A stretch of DNA of 12,017 nucleotides from Nitrososphaerota archaeon (GTDB lineage Archaea; Thermoproteota; Nitrososphaeria; Nitrososphaerales; Nitrosopumilaceae), in assembly GCA_016871975.1 (NCBI GenBank), contig VHBM01000032.1, positions 1-12,017 of the forward strand, written 5' to 3'. Numbering within the stretch: position 1 is the stretch's first letter; each line of letters opens with the position of its first letter. The translations under genes were made by a program, and so were the position numbers. The notes below the pieces were generated by a model. The model was not told the DNA's origin. It was given only the letters and a program-made list of their open reading frames with translations, and did not search any database. Positions 6,416-12,017 of this stretch are shown piece after piece.

Positions 6416-6766
6416 TTATTTTCGCTTGATATCAGAAGCTGGTGGATTGCGCGACCAAAAAAACAGCATGAATCCTGCTGGGATCATAAACAATATAGCT
6501 GCAATCAATGTTGCCCAGTAAAATGTTGGATCTAGTCCTGGAATAAACGGACCTGGATACACTGCATAAAACCAAATAAACGCAATAAATCCAAGCAGAA
6601 TTTTATTTTTCTTTAACACTCTAAAGATTCCAAGCTTTTTCCTGGCAAGAAAACATTTTCTACATCTTGACTTGTCATCTGTCATGCACGAAGTACAACA
6701 GGTTTTTTCGCAAAAGTAGCACTTGTAGTCACCAAACTTTGAACCGCAAAACTCGCAGCTTTGCAT
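6416..6766 (-). CDS. small cysteine-rich zinc-ribbon protein with two membrane helices
   Basis: The 116-residue protein has a Cys-rich N-terminus followed by a membrane part. Cysteines at 4, 7, 16, 19, 23, 24, 27, 35 and 38 include three C-x2-C knuckles and can supply two four-ligand zinc sites, resembling a B-box/AN1-like or double zinc-ribbon arrangement. A basic linker (RKKLGIFRVLKKNK, 42-55) leads to two hydrophobic helices (about 57-73 and 83-104) joined by a Pro-rich loop, then a short basic tail. The zinc domain would face the cytoplasm if the positive-inside rule holds. It lies 32 nt downstream of aspS and is probably co-transcribed. I recognise no named family. It may be an archaeal orphan or lineage-specific regulator or scaffold protein. 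Confidence 0.75.
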   Translation of the reverse strand: MQSCEFCGSKFGDYKCYFCEKTCCTSCMTDDKSRCRKCFLARKKLGIFRVLKKNKILLGFIAFIWFYAVYPGPFIPGLDPTFYWATLIAAILFMIPAGFMLFFWSRNPPASDIKRK

Positions 6767-6798
6767 TCTATGTATAAGGCAAGAATGCGATTTACCTT

Positions 6799-8112
6799 TT
6801 ATGGTGAGAGTCTTTCAGAGTCGCGTGGATACAAGACAACTTCGCGAATATTGTCAATTTTGGTTATAACACTCATTAGTCTGTCAAGGCCAAGGCCCCA
6901 TCCTGCATGAGGCGGCATACCCCACTCAAATGCACGAAGGTGATCCGCGAACTTGGAAGGATCAAGGCCTTGTTCTTTTAGCCTTGATTTTATCTTCTCA
7001 GGGCTGTGAAGCCTTGTGCCGCCAGATGACAGCTCCAAGTATCCAAATTGCAAATCAAATGATTTTGAAAGGTCAGGCTCATCGTCTTTTTCATGAATGT
7101 AAAATGGCTTTAGCTTGAGTGGCCAGTCAACTATAAAATAAAATCCTGCGAGTTCTTTTCCCAAAACTCGTAGATGTGCATCCTGCAAGTCATCGCCAAA
7201 ATTCAGCTTTATGTCGTGTTTTTTTAGCAGCTCTAGTGCTTGTGCATATGTGATGCGCTCAAATGGTGCACTTGGCGGCTTGATTTCGATTTCAAGCTCT
7301 TCTTGTTCTTTTTTGCAATTATTTGCTGTGTCATTGTAAACATTTACAATCAAAGATTCTAAAACATTCATCACATCTGTATAGTCCATAAATGCAGCCT
7401 CGATATCGACACTTGTAAACTCACTTAGGTGTCTTACTGTATGAGATTTTTCTGCACGATAAAATGTTGAAATCTCAAATACTCGTTCAAGACCAATTGT
7501 CATTTGTTCTTTGTAAAGTTGCGGACTCTGTGCAAGGTATGCCTGCTTGCCAAAATATTCAAGTGAAAACAAATTCGCGCCACCTTCGCTTGCGCTGCCA
7601 ATAATTTTTGGTGTTGTAATCTCGATGAATTTTTTCTCACCCAGTGTTTTTCTAATTGATGCAAGTACATGGTGTCGAATCTTAAAAATTGCCGCAGTCT
7701 TTTGGTTTCGCAAGTCAAGTGCGCGTGCATTTAGCCTGTTGTCTATGTTGCTCTCAAGCCTTCCAATTGGATCAATTGGTAGGGGATGTACTGCCTTTGC
7801 TAAAAGCTCGATGCTTTGCGCATTTATCTCAAAAGAAAAGTCCTTTGCCTTTGTTTCCTGAACTTTACCCTTTATTCTAATGACACTTTGTCTTGGCAAT
7901 TCCTCAAGATACTTTTGCGCTTCTTCTTTTACTATAACCTGCGCAATTCCTGTAACGTCGCGAACTGTCAGAAAAGTCATCTTGCCAAGCTTTCGCATGT
8001 CTTCAATCCAGCCACAACATGCTATTTCTTTGCCAACCATGGCAGGCGTGAGCTCCTCTATATCATGTGTTTTGAACTGCAGAGAATCACTTCCGCGCTT
8101 TTTCAAACTCAA
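6799..8112 (-). CDS. aspS: aspartyl-tRNA synthetase, archaeal type
   Basis: The 437-residue class IIb synthetase charges tRNA-Asp. An N-terminal OB-fold anticodon-binding domain (about 24-105, GKEIACCGWIEDMRKLG) precedes the class II core. Motif 1 is in KFIEITTPKIIGSASEGG (161-178), motif 2 is FYRAEKSHTVRHLSEF (217-232) with the Arg-x-Glu pair, and motif 3 is GWGLGLDRL (404-412). SGGTRLH (363-369) is the aspartate/ATP region. Length is that of archaeal AspRS, without the bacterial GAD insertion. The TTG at 8112 overlaps the preceding gene by 26 nt. A better-placed start may be CTG 8082, which follows GGAAGTGAT (8094-8086) and begins at the point where archaeal AspRS usually starts. It sits between the NusA-like gene and the zinc-ribbon gene. 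Confidence 0.93.
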   Translation of the reverse strand: MSLKKRGSDSLQFKTHDIEELTPAMVGKEIACCGWIEDMRKLGKMTFLTVRDVTGIAQVIVKEEAQKYLEELPRQSVIRIKGKVQETKAKDFSFEINAQSIELLAKAVHPLPIDPIGRLESNIDNRLNARALDLRNQKTAAIFKIRHHVLASIRKTLGEKKFIEITTPKIIGSASEGGANLFSLEYFGKQAYLAQSPQLYKEQMTIGLERVFEISTFYRAEKSHTVRHLSEFTSVDIEAAFMDYTDVMNVLESLIVNVYNDTANNCKKEQEELEIEIKPPSAPFERITYAQALELLKKHDIKLNFGDDLQDAHLRVLGKELAGFYFIVDWPLKLKPFYIHEKDDEPDLSKSFDLQFGYLELSSGGTRLHSPEKIKSRLKEQGLDPSKFADHLRAFEWGMPPHAGWGLGLDRLMSVITKIDNIREVVLYPRDSERLSP

Positions 8113-8602
8113 CTACAAGTTCCTGTTTTCTTAGATTCTTTACTATTTCTATTGCATTTTCAAGATTTATTGGAAATTTTGGGGTCCATTTTCCTGCAAT
8201 TACTGCCTTTATCTTTTGATTTCCATGGTTTGCCCAAACCTCATTTATTGATAATACTCTGGTTGGGAAAAACAGGTCTTCGATAAGGCGCTTGTCGCTT
8301 GCCTTTGTCTCAACTAGCCATATTTTGCCTGGAAACTGGCTTTGAATTAGCCGGTAAAGTGTTCTGCTTTGCCTGATTACCATAATGTCATCTTCTTTGA
8401 GGTAAAGTAGATAGTTTCCATCAATTACCTTGCAGGAGGCTAGGCTAAATTTGTCAATTTTTTTATTTTTTTTTCCAAGCTGTGCAAGCTTGATCGCAGC
8501 ATCTACATCATCTGATGTGATTGCGCCTGACTCTAGCTTTGACTCACATTTTGGACAAAGGACGGCATTTTTTGCATCAAAACTACAAATTGGCGCTTGC
8601 AA
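8087..8602 (-). CDS. archaeal NusA-like zinc/KH-domain RNA-binding protein
   Basis: From the TTG at 8602 this is 171 residues. The N-terminus MQAPICSFDAKNAVLCPKCE has three cysteines (6, 16, 19) of a zinc knuckle, as in archaeal proteins annotated NusA-like or KH-domain RNA-binding. A helix/linker (28-50) follows, and from about 55 to 168 a region with KH-like features, including KIWLVETKASDKRLIEDLFFP (93-113) and KAVIAGKWTPKFP. Such genes often sit beside aspS in archaea, as recalled, so a role in transcription elongation or RNA binding near translation genes is plausible. Longer starts up to GTG 8731 would run into the divergent ABC gene. TTG 8602 was chosen because it gives the short N-terminus typical of the family. 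The stop codon lies within a possible ribosome site for aspS. Confidence 0.7.
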   Translation of the reverse strand: MQAPICSFDAKNAVLCPKCESKLESGAITSDDVDAAIKLAQLGKKNKKIDKFSLASCKVIDGNYLLYLKEDDIMVIRQSRTLYRLIQSQFPGKIWLVETKASDKRLIEDLFFPTRVLSINEVWANHGNQKIKAVIAGKWTPKFPINLENAIEIVKNLRKQELVVEFEKARK

Positions 8603-8622
8603 AGTAAATCGAATTTTGACTT

Positions 8623-8630
8623 CAATAAAG
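8623..8630 (-). promoter_or_regulatory. candidate TATA-like box for the NusA-like/aspS cluster
   Basis: On the minus strand CTTTATTG is centred about 24 nt upstream of the TTG at 8602. It is a weak match, proposed because the start lacks a Shine-Dalgarno and no other box is well placed. Confidence 0.3.
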
Positions 8631-8650
8631 TTGCATATATCCCTTCTTGC

Positions 8651-8671
8651 AAAAATAAAATCTACTAGTAG
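8651..8671 (+). promoter_or_regulatory. candidate TATA box and 10-bp palindrome before the ABC ATPase
   Basis: AAAAATAAAA (8651-8660) is centred about 32 nt before the TTG start at 8688. Immediately downstream, CTACTAGTAG (8662-8671) is a perfect 10-bp palindrome between the box and the expected transcription start, a suitable place for a repressor site. Function is inferred from position only. Confidence 0.35.
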
Positions 8672-8687
8672 GATCAAAGAATATCTG

Positions 8688-9623
8688 TTGTCATTTATCA
8701 AAGTAGAAAATCTCTCGGCAAAATACGACACATCAAAGAGATCTGTTCATGCACTGGATGATGTTAGTTTTTTTCTAGAGAGTGGCGAGTCTGTTGGGAT
8801 CGCAGGTGAGAGCGCATGTGGCAAAACAACGCTTGGTCTCTCAATGATTAGAATGATTCCAGGCGGCAAAATTGAATCAGGCAGTATACTCTTTGAGGGG
8901 AAACCAATTCTTGATCTATCTGAGTCAGAGTTTGACAAAAACTACCGCTGGAAAAAGATCGCAATGATATTTCAAGGCGCGATGAACTCACTTGATCCTG
9001 TTTTTACAATAAAGGATCAGTTTGTTGAGATCCTAAAGCAACATCACTACAAAGGTGATTTTGACAAATTAATCTTAGATGCAGTAGCATCTGTCAGCCT
9101 CGATGAGTCTGTCCTAAAAAAATATCCACATGAGCTAAGCGGCGGGATGAAGCAACGCATTGTTATTGCAATGGCACTATTACTAAAACCAAAATTTGTT
9201 ATAGCTGACGAGCCAACAACTGCACTTGATGTACTAGTTCAAGCACAAATCATCAATTTATTAAAAAAGCTAAAAAAATCAGGCATGTCAATTATGCTAA
9301 TATCGCATGATCTTGCGATAATATCTGAGATTGCAGAAAAAATAGGCATAATGTATGCAGGGCAACTTGTAGAGTTTGGCAAATCAAGTGATATTTTCAA
9401 AAATCCAAAACATCCTTACACACAGGGCATTTTAGAGTCAATCCCAACTCTGCGTGAGAACAAAAAGCCAAAATTCATCAAAGGTATTCCGCCAAATCTT
9501 GCAGAACCCCAGTCAGGATGCAGGTTCATAGAAAGATGTCCACATGCTATGGAAAAATGCAAAAAAGAACCACCAAAGCTCAAAACAGATTCTGGATATG
9601 TGATGTGCTGGCTCTATGAGTAG
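8688..9623 (+). CDS. OppD/DppD-type peptide ABC transporter ATP-binding protein
   Basis: The 311-residue ATPase belongs to the oligopeptide/dipeptide importer family. Motifs are Walker A GESACGKTT (40-48), Q-loop Q96 in MIFQGAMNSLDP, the signature LSGGMKQR (150-157), Walker B FVIADEP (170-176) and the switch His H207. The C-terminal oligopeptide-type extension (about 240-308) has KHPYTQGILESIP and four cysteines (278, 284, 291, 307), the pattern typical of OppD/DppD and possibly binding an Fe-S cluster. No permease, second ATPase or binding protein is in the window, although the family normally works as a heterodimer. TTG 8688 was chosen because the protein then starts MSFIKVENLSAKY as usual. 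A longer open frame upstream overlaps the divergent gene. It overlaps the next convergent gene by 10 nt. Confidence 0.88.
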   Translation: MSFIKVENLSAKYDTSKRSVHALDDVSFFLESGESVGIAGESACGKTTLGLSMIRMIPGGKIESGSILFEGKPILDLSESEFDKNYRWKKIAMIFQGAMNSLDPVFTIKDQFVEILKQHHYKGDFDKLILDAVASVSLDESVLKKYPHELSGGMKQRIVIAMALLLKPKFVIADEPTTALDVLVQAQIINLLKKLKKSGMSIMLISHDLAIISEIAEKIGIMYAGQLVEFGKSSDIFKNPKHPYTQGILESIPTLRENKKPKFIKGIPPNLAEPQSGCRFIERCPHAMEKCKKEPPKLKTDSGYVMCWLYE

Positions 9624-9988
9624 CGCTTTACTATAGGCAAGCAAGCATCTGCTATACGCAAAATCTCAGAGCGGATGACTTTTTTGTCAATTGAAACCCA
9701 GACTCTAGTCTTGCCTAATGCAAAAGATATTGTCTGTACTTTTTTTCTTTCTTCCCACGCAAATTCTGTCTCACCTAGCTGCTCATCAAAATAAGATTCT
9801 AGCTCTGATTTTATGGCAATGTGTGAGAACTGGTAAAGTGTATTTTTTGTATCAAGTAGAGGCTTGAGACCCTCTCGTCTGTTGTATGCAAGAAGTTTTC
9901 CATTTTTGTCTATGACTCCAACAAATCTAATGTATGGGCTGATCTTTATTATATAATCACAGATTTGTCCATACTCTTTTTTTTGCAT
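9614..9988 (-). CDS. DUF6659-like thaumarchaeal protein
   Basis: The 124-residue protein resembles the DUF6659 family that is frequent in ammonia-oxidising archaea, as far as I can recall. The core IRFVGVIDKNGKLLAYNRREG (20-40) followed by KPLLDTKNTLYQ, a helix and strands VQTISFALGKTRVWVSID (84-101) suggests a small alpha/beta sensor-like fold comparable to roadblock or PAS-like domains. No catalytic motif, signal peptide or membrane helix is seen. The ATG at 9988 has a TATA-like TTAAATA (minus strand, 10017-10011) about 26 nt upstream and no Shine-Dalgarno, so a leaderless mRNA is likely. It diverges from the VTT membrane gene across 97 nt. Function is unknown. Confidence 0.75.
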   Translation of the reverse strand: MQKKEYGQICDYIIKISPYIRFVGVIDKNGKLLAYNRREGLKPLLDTKNTLYQFSHIAIKSELESYFDEQLGETEFAWEERKKVQTISFALGKTRVWVSIDKKVIRSEILRIADACLPIVKRYS

Positions 9989-10010
9989 TAACCTAGTTTT
10001 TAGCTAATTC

Positions 10011-10017
10011 TATTTAA
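10011..10017 (-). promoter_or_regulatory. candidate TATA box for the DUF6659-like gene
   Basis: The minus strand reads TTAAATA, centred about 26 nt upstream of the ATG at 9988. This matches the expected archaeal position for a leaderless transcript. Confidence 0.45.
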
Positions 10018-10057
10018 TGATCGTGATACAAAGTTACGGGAATCTACAGTCTTATTC

Positions 10058-10065
10058 TTAAATAA
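10058..10065 (+). promoter_or_regulatory. candidate TATA box for the VTT-family gene
   Basis: TTAAATAA is centred about 24 nt upstream of the GTG at 10086. The gap 9989-10085 holds this box and the divergent one. I see nothing else in it. Confidence 0.45.
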
Positions 10066-10085
10066 TCCATAACAAATCAACAGAT

Positions 10086-10724
10086 GTGCAGTTTTCTGAT
10101 CTGTTTCCGTTTACGCCAGAGGTTGGCTACTTGTGGTTATCATTTATTAGCTTTTTTGGCTCACTAATTCCCTTTGTGCCACTGCCATCATTTCTTTTGC
10201 TTGCAACTATGGCAGTTGGCGAGACATTTGACATACATGCCCTTGCATTTCTTTCTGCAATCACATCTACTGTTGCAAAGCAGATAATTTTCTATGCAAG
10301 TTACAGTGGTAGGCGAATAATTAAAGAAGAAACAAGAAAGAGAATGAAGCCTTTTGAAAGGCTTGTCAAGCGATATGGCGCAGCTGCTGCCTTTGCTGCA
10401 GCCGCAACCCCAATTCCAGACGATGTAGTGTATATTCCATTAGGACTTGCAAAGTATAATCCAAAGCGCTTCTTTTTGGCTACACTTGCAGGTAAAGTTG
10501 TCCTAAGCTATGTCATAGTCTTGCTTTCTCGCTTTTTTGGCCTCTCGTATGTGGAACCATTTGTCGAAAATGTGCACGATCCTTCTGTAGTCTATATTGG
10601 AATTGCGGTATTTACAGGACTTGTGACGCTGATTATCATTTTGATGTTTAGGCTAAACTGGGAAAAAATTCTCGGTAAAGTAGCGCCTTGGACACTAAAA
10701 GATAACGGCGAAAAACTAGACTGA
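10086..10724 (+). CDS. VTT/DedA (SNARE-associated) family membrane protein
   Basis: The 212-residue integral membrane protein has hydrophobic segments at about 15-42, 50-72, 98-122, 128-150 and 167-189. The segment FAAAATPIPDDVVYIPLGLAKY (103-124), followed by RFFLATLAGKVVLSY, matches the VTT-domain signature seen in DedA, YqaA and TMEM41/VMP1 proteins. Members are lipid scramblases or flippases and affect membrane homeostasis, and the substrate here is unknown. A basic cytoplasmic loop (75-97) separates the two halves. GTG 10086 was chosen because of its spacing to the TATA-like box and because the product starts just before the first helix. The stop overlaps the convergent AAG gene by 9 nt. 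Confidence 0.85.
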   Translation: MQFSDLFPFTPEVGYLWLSFISFFGSLIPFVPLPSFLLLATMAVGETFDIHALAFLSAITSTVAKQIIFYASYSGRRIIKEETRKRMKPFERLVKRYGAAAAFAAAATPIPDDVVYIPLGLAKYNPKRFFLATLAGKVVLSYVIVLLSRFFGLSYVEPFVENVHDPSVVYIGIAVFTGLVTLIIILMFRLNWEKILGKVAPWTLKDNGEKLD

Positions 10725-11282
10725 GATTTTAAAATTCCACAACTTGTCAGTTGCAGTTCTTATTCCAATGCGTGGTCCTAAAACAATCTTGTCTGGCTCT
10801 GTCCCTTCTGTGATGTATAGTGTTGATTGTTTTGCTAAATCCTCGCCATATTGTGCTTTTGTTATTTTTAGTGATTGTGTAAGCTTGCCAGGCCCATTGG
10901 TTAGATTAGAGAGTTGCCCAGTCTTTCTGTTGCGAATCATTTTTTCAATTCCTTTTTGTGGCTCTATTGCTCTGATAAGAACAGCCCCTGCACCAGCTCG
11001 CTGGCTTTTTGCAACTACATTAAAGCAGTAATACATTCCATAAGTAAAATAAACATAGGCTTTTCCAACCTCGCCAAACATTGCCTTGTTTCTTTCTGTA
11101 ATCCCTCGATGTGCATGACTTGCAGGATCGTCTTTGTACCTATAGGCTTCAGTTTCTGTTATGGCTCCAGAAAGCGTGTATCCATTAATTTTTCTAACAA
11201 GTGTTTTGCCAAGAAGGTCTTTTGCAACCTTTACTGTATCTCTGTTGTAAAACTCTCTTGGCAGTATCATGTCTTGTTTCAT
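10716..11282 (-). CDS. 3-methyladenine (alkylpurine) DNA glycosylase, AAG/MPG family
   Basis: The 188-residue enzyme excises alkylated and deaminated purines (3-methyladenine, hypoxanthine) to start base-excision repair. Family blocks are clear: FYNRDTVKVAKDLLGK (12-27), ITETEAYRYKDDPASHAHRG (41-60) with the catalytic Glu of the TETEAY motif, YVYFTYGMYYCFNVV (76-90) with the intercalating Tyr region, VLIRAIEP (101-108), and NGPGKLTQSLKI (129-140). Length fits the compact bacterial/archaeal form. Its ATG overlaps the UDG stop by 4 nt (ATGA), so the two glycosylases are probably translationally coupled. An internal ATG 12 nt later is an alternative start. Confidence 0.94.
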   Translation of the reverse strand: MKQDMILPREFYNRDTVKVAKDLLGKTLVRKINGYTLSGAITETEAYRYKDDPASHAHRGITERNKAMFGEVGKAYVYFTYGMYYCFNVVAKSQRAGAGAVLIRAIEPQKGIEKMIRNRKTGQLSNLTNGPGKLTQSLKITKAQYGEDLAKQSTLYITEGTEPDKIVLGPRIGIRTATDKLWNFKISV

Positions 11283-11824
11283 TCTAGCTTGTCACGTAAT
11301 TTTTTTATATCTTCTTTTAAAATTGATACTAGTTCCTGATTGTAAATTGTAGCGGCAGGATGTATTGTTATAAAATATAGCCTTCCATCTTTTTCTAAAA
11401 ACTTGCCACGGTTTTTAGTAATGTCTTTTCCATCCAAAAGTGAACCATATGCCGTATTTCCCATAACGCAAATTATTTTTGGCTTTATCAGTGCAAGCTC
11501 TTGCTCAAGATAGTCTCGGCAGGCATCTCTTTCTTTTTGTGTTGGGACGCGGTTGTTTGGGGGACGACACTTTACCACATTAGTAATGTATACAGAATCC
11601 CTTGAGAGTCCTGCCTCTTCAAGTGCCTCTGTTAGTCTTTTGCCTGCAGAGCCAACAAACGGCTCACCAAGCTTGTCCTCGCTTCTTCCAGGGGCCTCGC
11701 CAATAAAGACAAGCTTTGCATTTTTGCTACCTTTTCCAGGAACCGCATTTTTTCTTGACTTGCATAGTTCGCATTTTGTGCAAGAAATTACCTGATTTTT
11801 AATTACCTCTAGCGAATTTGTCAT
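11279..11824 (-). CDS. uracil-DNA glycosylase, family 4 (Fe-S)
   Basis: From ATG 11824 the protein has 181 residues. It removes uracil from DNA. Features are the [4Fe-4S] cysteines (C15 and C18 in CTKC, then C86 and C102), the active-site GEAPG (42-46), EPFVGSAGKRL (54-64), NVVKCRPPNNR (82-92) and the C-terminal HPAA (155-158). This set is diagnostic of family 4 (thermophile-type) UDGs, common in archaea. The ATG begins 1 nt after the TldD stop. A GTG at 11839 would add 5 residues and overlap tldD. Position between TldD and AAG suggests a three-gene transcript, only the repair genes having an obvious functional link. Confidence 0.94.
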   Translation of the reverse strand: MTNSLEVIKNQVISCTKCELCKSRKNAVPGKGSKNAKLVFIGEAPGRSEDKLGEPFVGSAGKRLTEALEEAGLSRDSVYITNVVKCRPPNNRVPTQKERDACRDYLEQELALIKPKIICVMGNTAYGSLLDGKDITKNRGKFLEKDGRLYFITIHPAATIYNQELVSILKEDIKKLRDKLE

Positions 11825-11825
11825 T

Positions 11826-12017
11826 TTATGACTTGACACTTTTTACTGTAGCAACTGCTCTAATTGTAGGTCCGCCATTTCCCATTATCATTGACTGCAT
11901 TGGGTCTCCTTTTCCACAATTTGTAATTGGCCTTACTGTAAAGTCATTTCCACATGCATCAATTGATTTGAAAAATTCTGGCGCAGTTCCAATTACTATA
12001 ACGTCACGCAAAAGGTC
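11826..12017 (-). CDS. TldD/PmbA-family metalloprotease, C-terminal fragment
   Basis: The frame runs open off the right window edge, so this is the last 63 residues of a longer protein. DVIVIGTAPEFF, then ITNCGKGDPMQSMIMGNGGP and TIRA correspond to the C-terminal domain of TldD/PmbA proteins (G-x-CGK-Q and GGP-x-IR blocks). These are zinc peptidases that process peptides or proteins, TldD carrying the metal site. The catalytic domain is not in the window, so TldD and PmbA (TldE) cannot be separated with certainty. The CGKG form favours TldD. The UDG gene follows after 1 nt. Confidence 0.82.
   Translation of the reverse strand, partial: DLLRDVIVIGTAPEFFKSIDACGNDFTVRPITNCGKGDPMQSMIMGNGGPTIRAVATVKSVKS

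Noticed and set aside
7816..8286. 156-residue plus-strand open frame opposite aspS and the NusA-like gene
   Set aside because: It is antisense to two recognised genes, and its Leu/Phe/Cys-rich product looks like translated complement, not a membrane protein.
1072..8669. ACTAGT as a window-wide regulatory motif (1072, 1603, 8664, 9233, 11329)
   Set aside because: About five copies in 12 kb is close to what base composition predicts. Only the paired arrangement at 1557-1619 and the palindrome at 8662 stand out.
8430..8687. N-terminal extension of the ABC ATPase in the same open frame
   Set aside because: It overlaps the divergent NusA-like gene and does not resemble ABC sequence. The family start fits TTG 8688.
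8603..8731. N-terminal extension of the NusA-like protein to GTG 8731
   Set aside because: It would overlap the ABC ATPase coding region. The recalled family begins only a few residues before the first zinc cysteine.
1..12017. CRISPR array, insertion sequence, tRNA, rRNA or defence genes
   Set aside because: I found no regularly spaced repeats, transposase, terminal inverted repeats, cloverleaf-like segment or defence-family protein. Nearly all bases are taken by housekeeping genes.

Overview
This window looks like a piece of an ammonia-oxidising archaeon (Nitrososphaerota/Thaumarchaeota, probably Nitrosopumilales-like). The DNA is AT-rich and genes are packed tightly on both strands. Several products are of archaeal type: an AspRS of archaeal architecture, a NusA-like zinc/KH protein, a DUF6659-like protein, an archaeal LeuA and a TldD tail. 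Many genes have a TATA-like box about 24-30 nt upstream of the start codon and no Shine-Dalgarno, as expected for leaderless archaeal mRNAs. The genus assignment is an inference.

Layout. 1-87: C-terminus of a medium-chain dehydrogenase (+). 134-1072: LsrF-type class I aldolase/thiolase with an unusual Pro/Gln/Lys tail (+). 1073-1477: NTF2/SnoaL-like protein (-). 1478-1647: divergent regulatory region. 1648-6407: branched-chain amino acid operon ilvB-ilvN-leuA-leuB (+). 6416-8602: minus-strand cluster, in transcription order a NusA-like zinc/KH protein, AspRS and a small zinc-ribbon membrane protein. 8688-9623: OppD/DppD-type ABC ATPase (+). 9614-9988: DUF6659-like protein (-). 10086-10724: VTT/DedA-like membrane protein (+). 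10716-12017: minus-strand cluster of TldD (partial), family-4 uracil-DNA glycosylase and AAG-type 3-methyladenine glycosylase.

Function. IlvB and IlvN form acetohydroxyacid synthase, the entry step to Val, Leu and Ile. LeuA and LeuB carry out the condensation and oxidative decarboxylation of the Leu branch (or of the citramalate route to Ile). IlvC, IlvD and LeuCD are not in the window. UDG and AAG overlap by 4 nt and would start base-excision repair of deaminated and alkylated bases.

The most interesting signal lies upstream of ilvB. A 20-codon ORF (1540-1602) has a C-terminal half made almost entirely of Leu, Ile and Val, half of its Leu codons being CTG, which is nearly absent from the operon's genes. 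It lies across four mutually complementary segments, the last two forming a 7-bp hairpin that starts at the ORF's stop codon and ends in TTTT. This resembles a leader-peptide attenuator, a mechanism I do not know to be established in archaea. A DNA operator is the main alternative. No CRISPR array, insertion sequence, tRNA, rRNA or defence system was seen.
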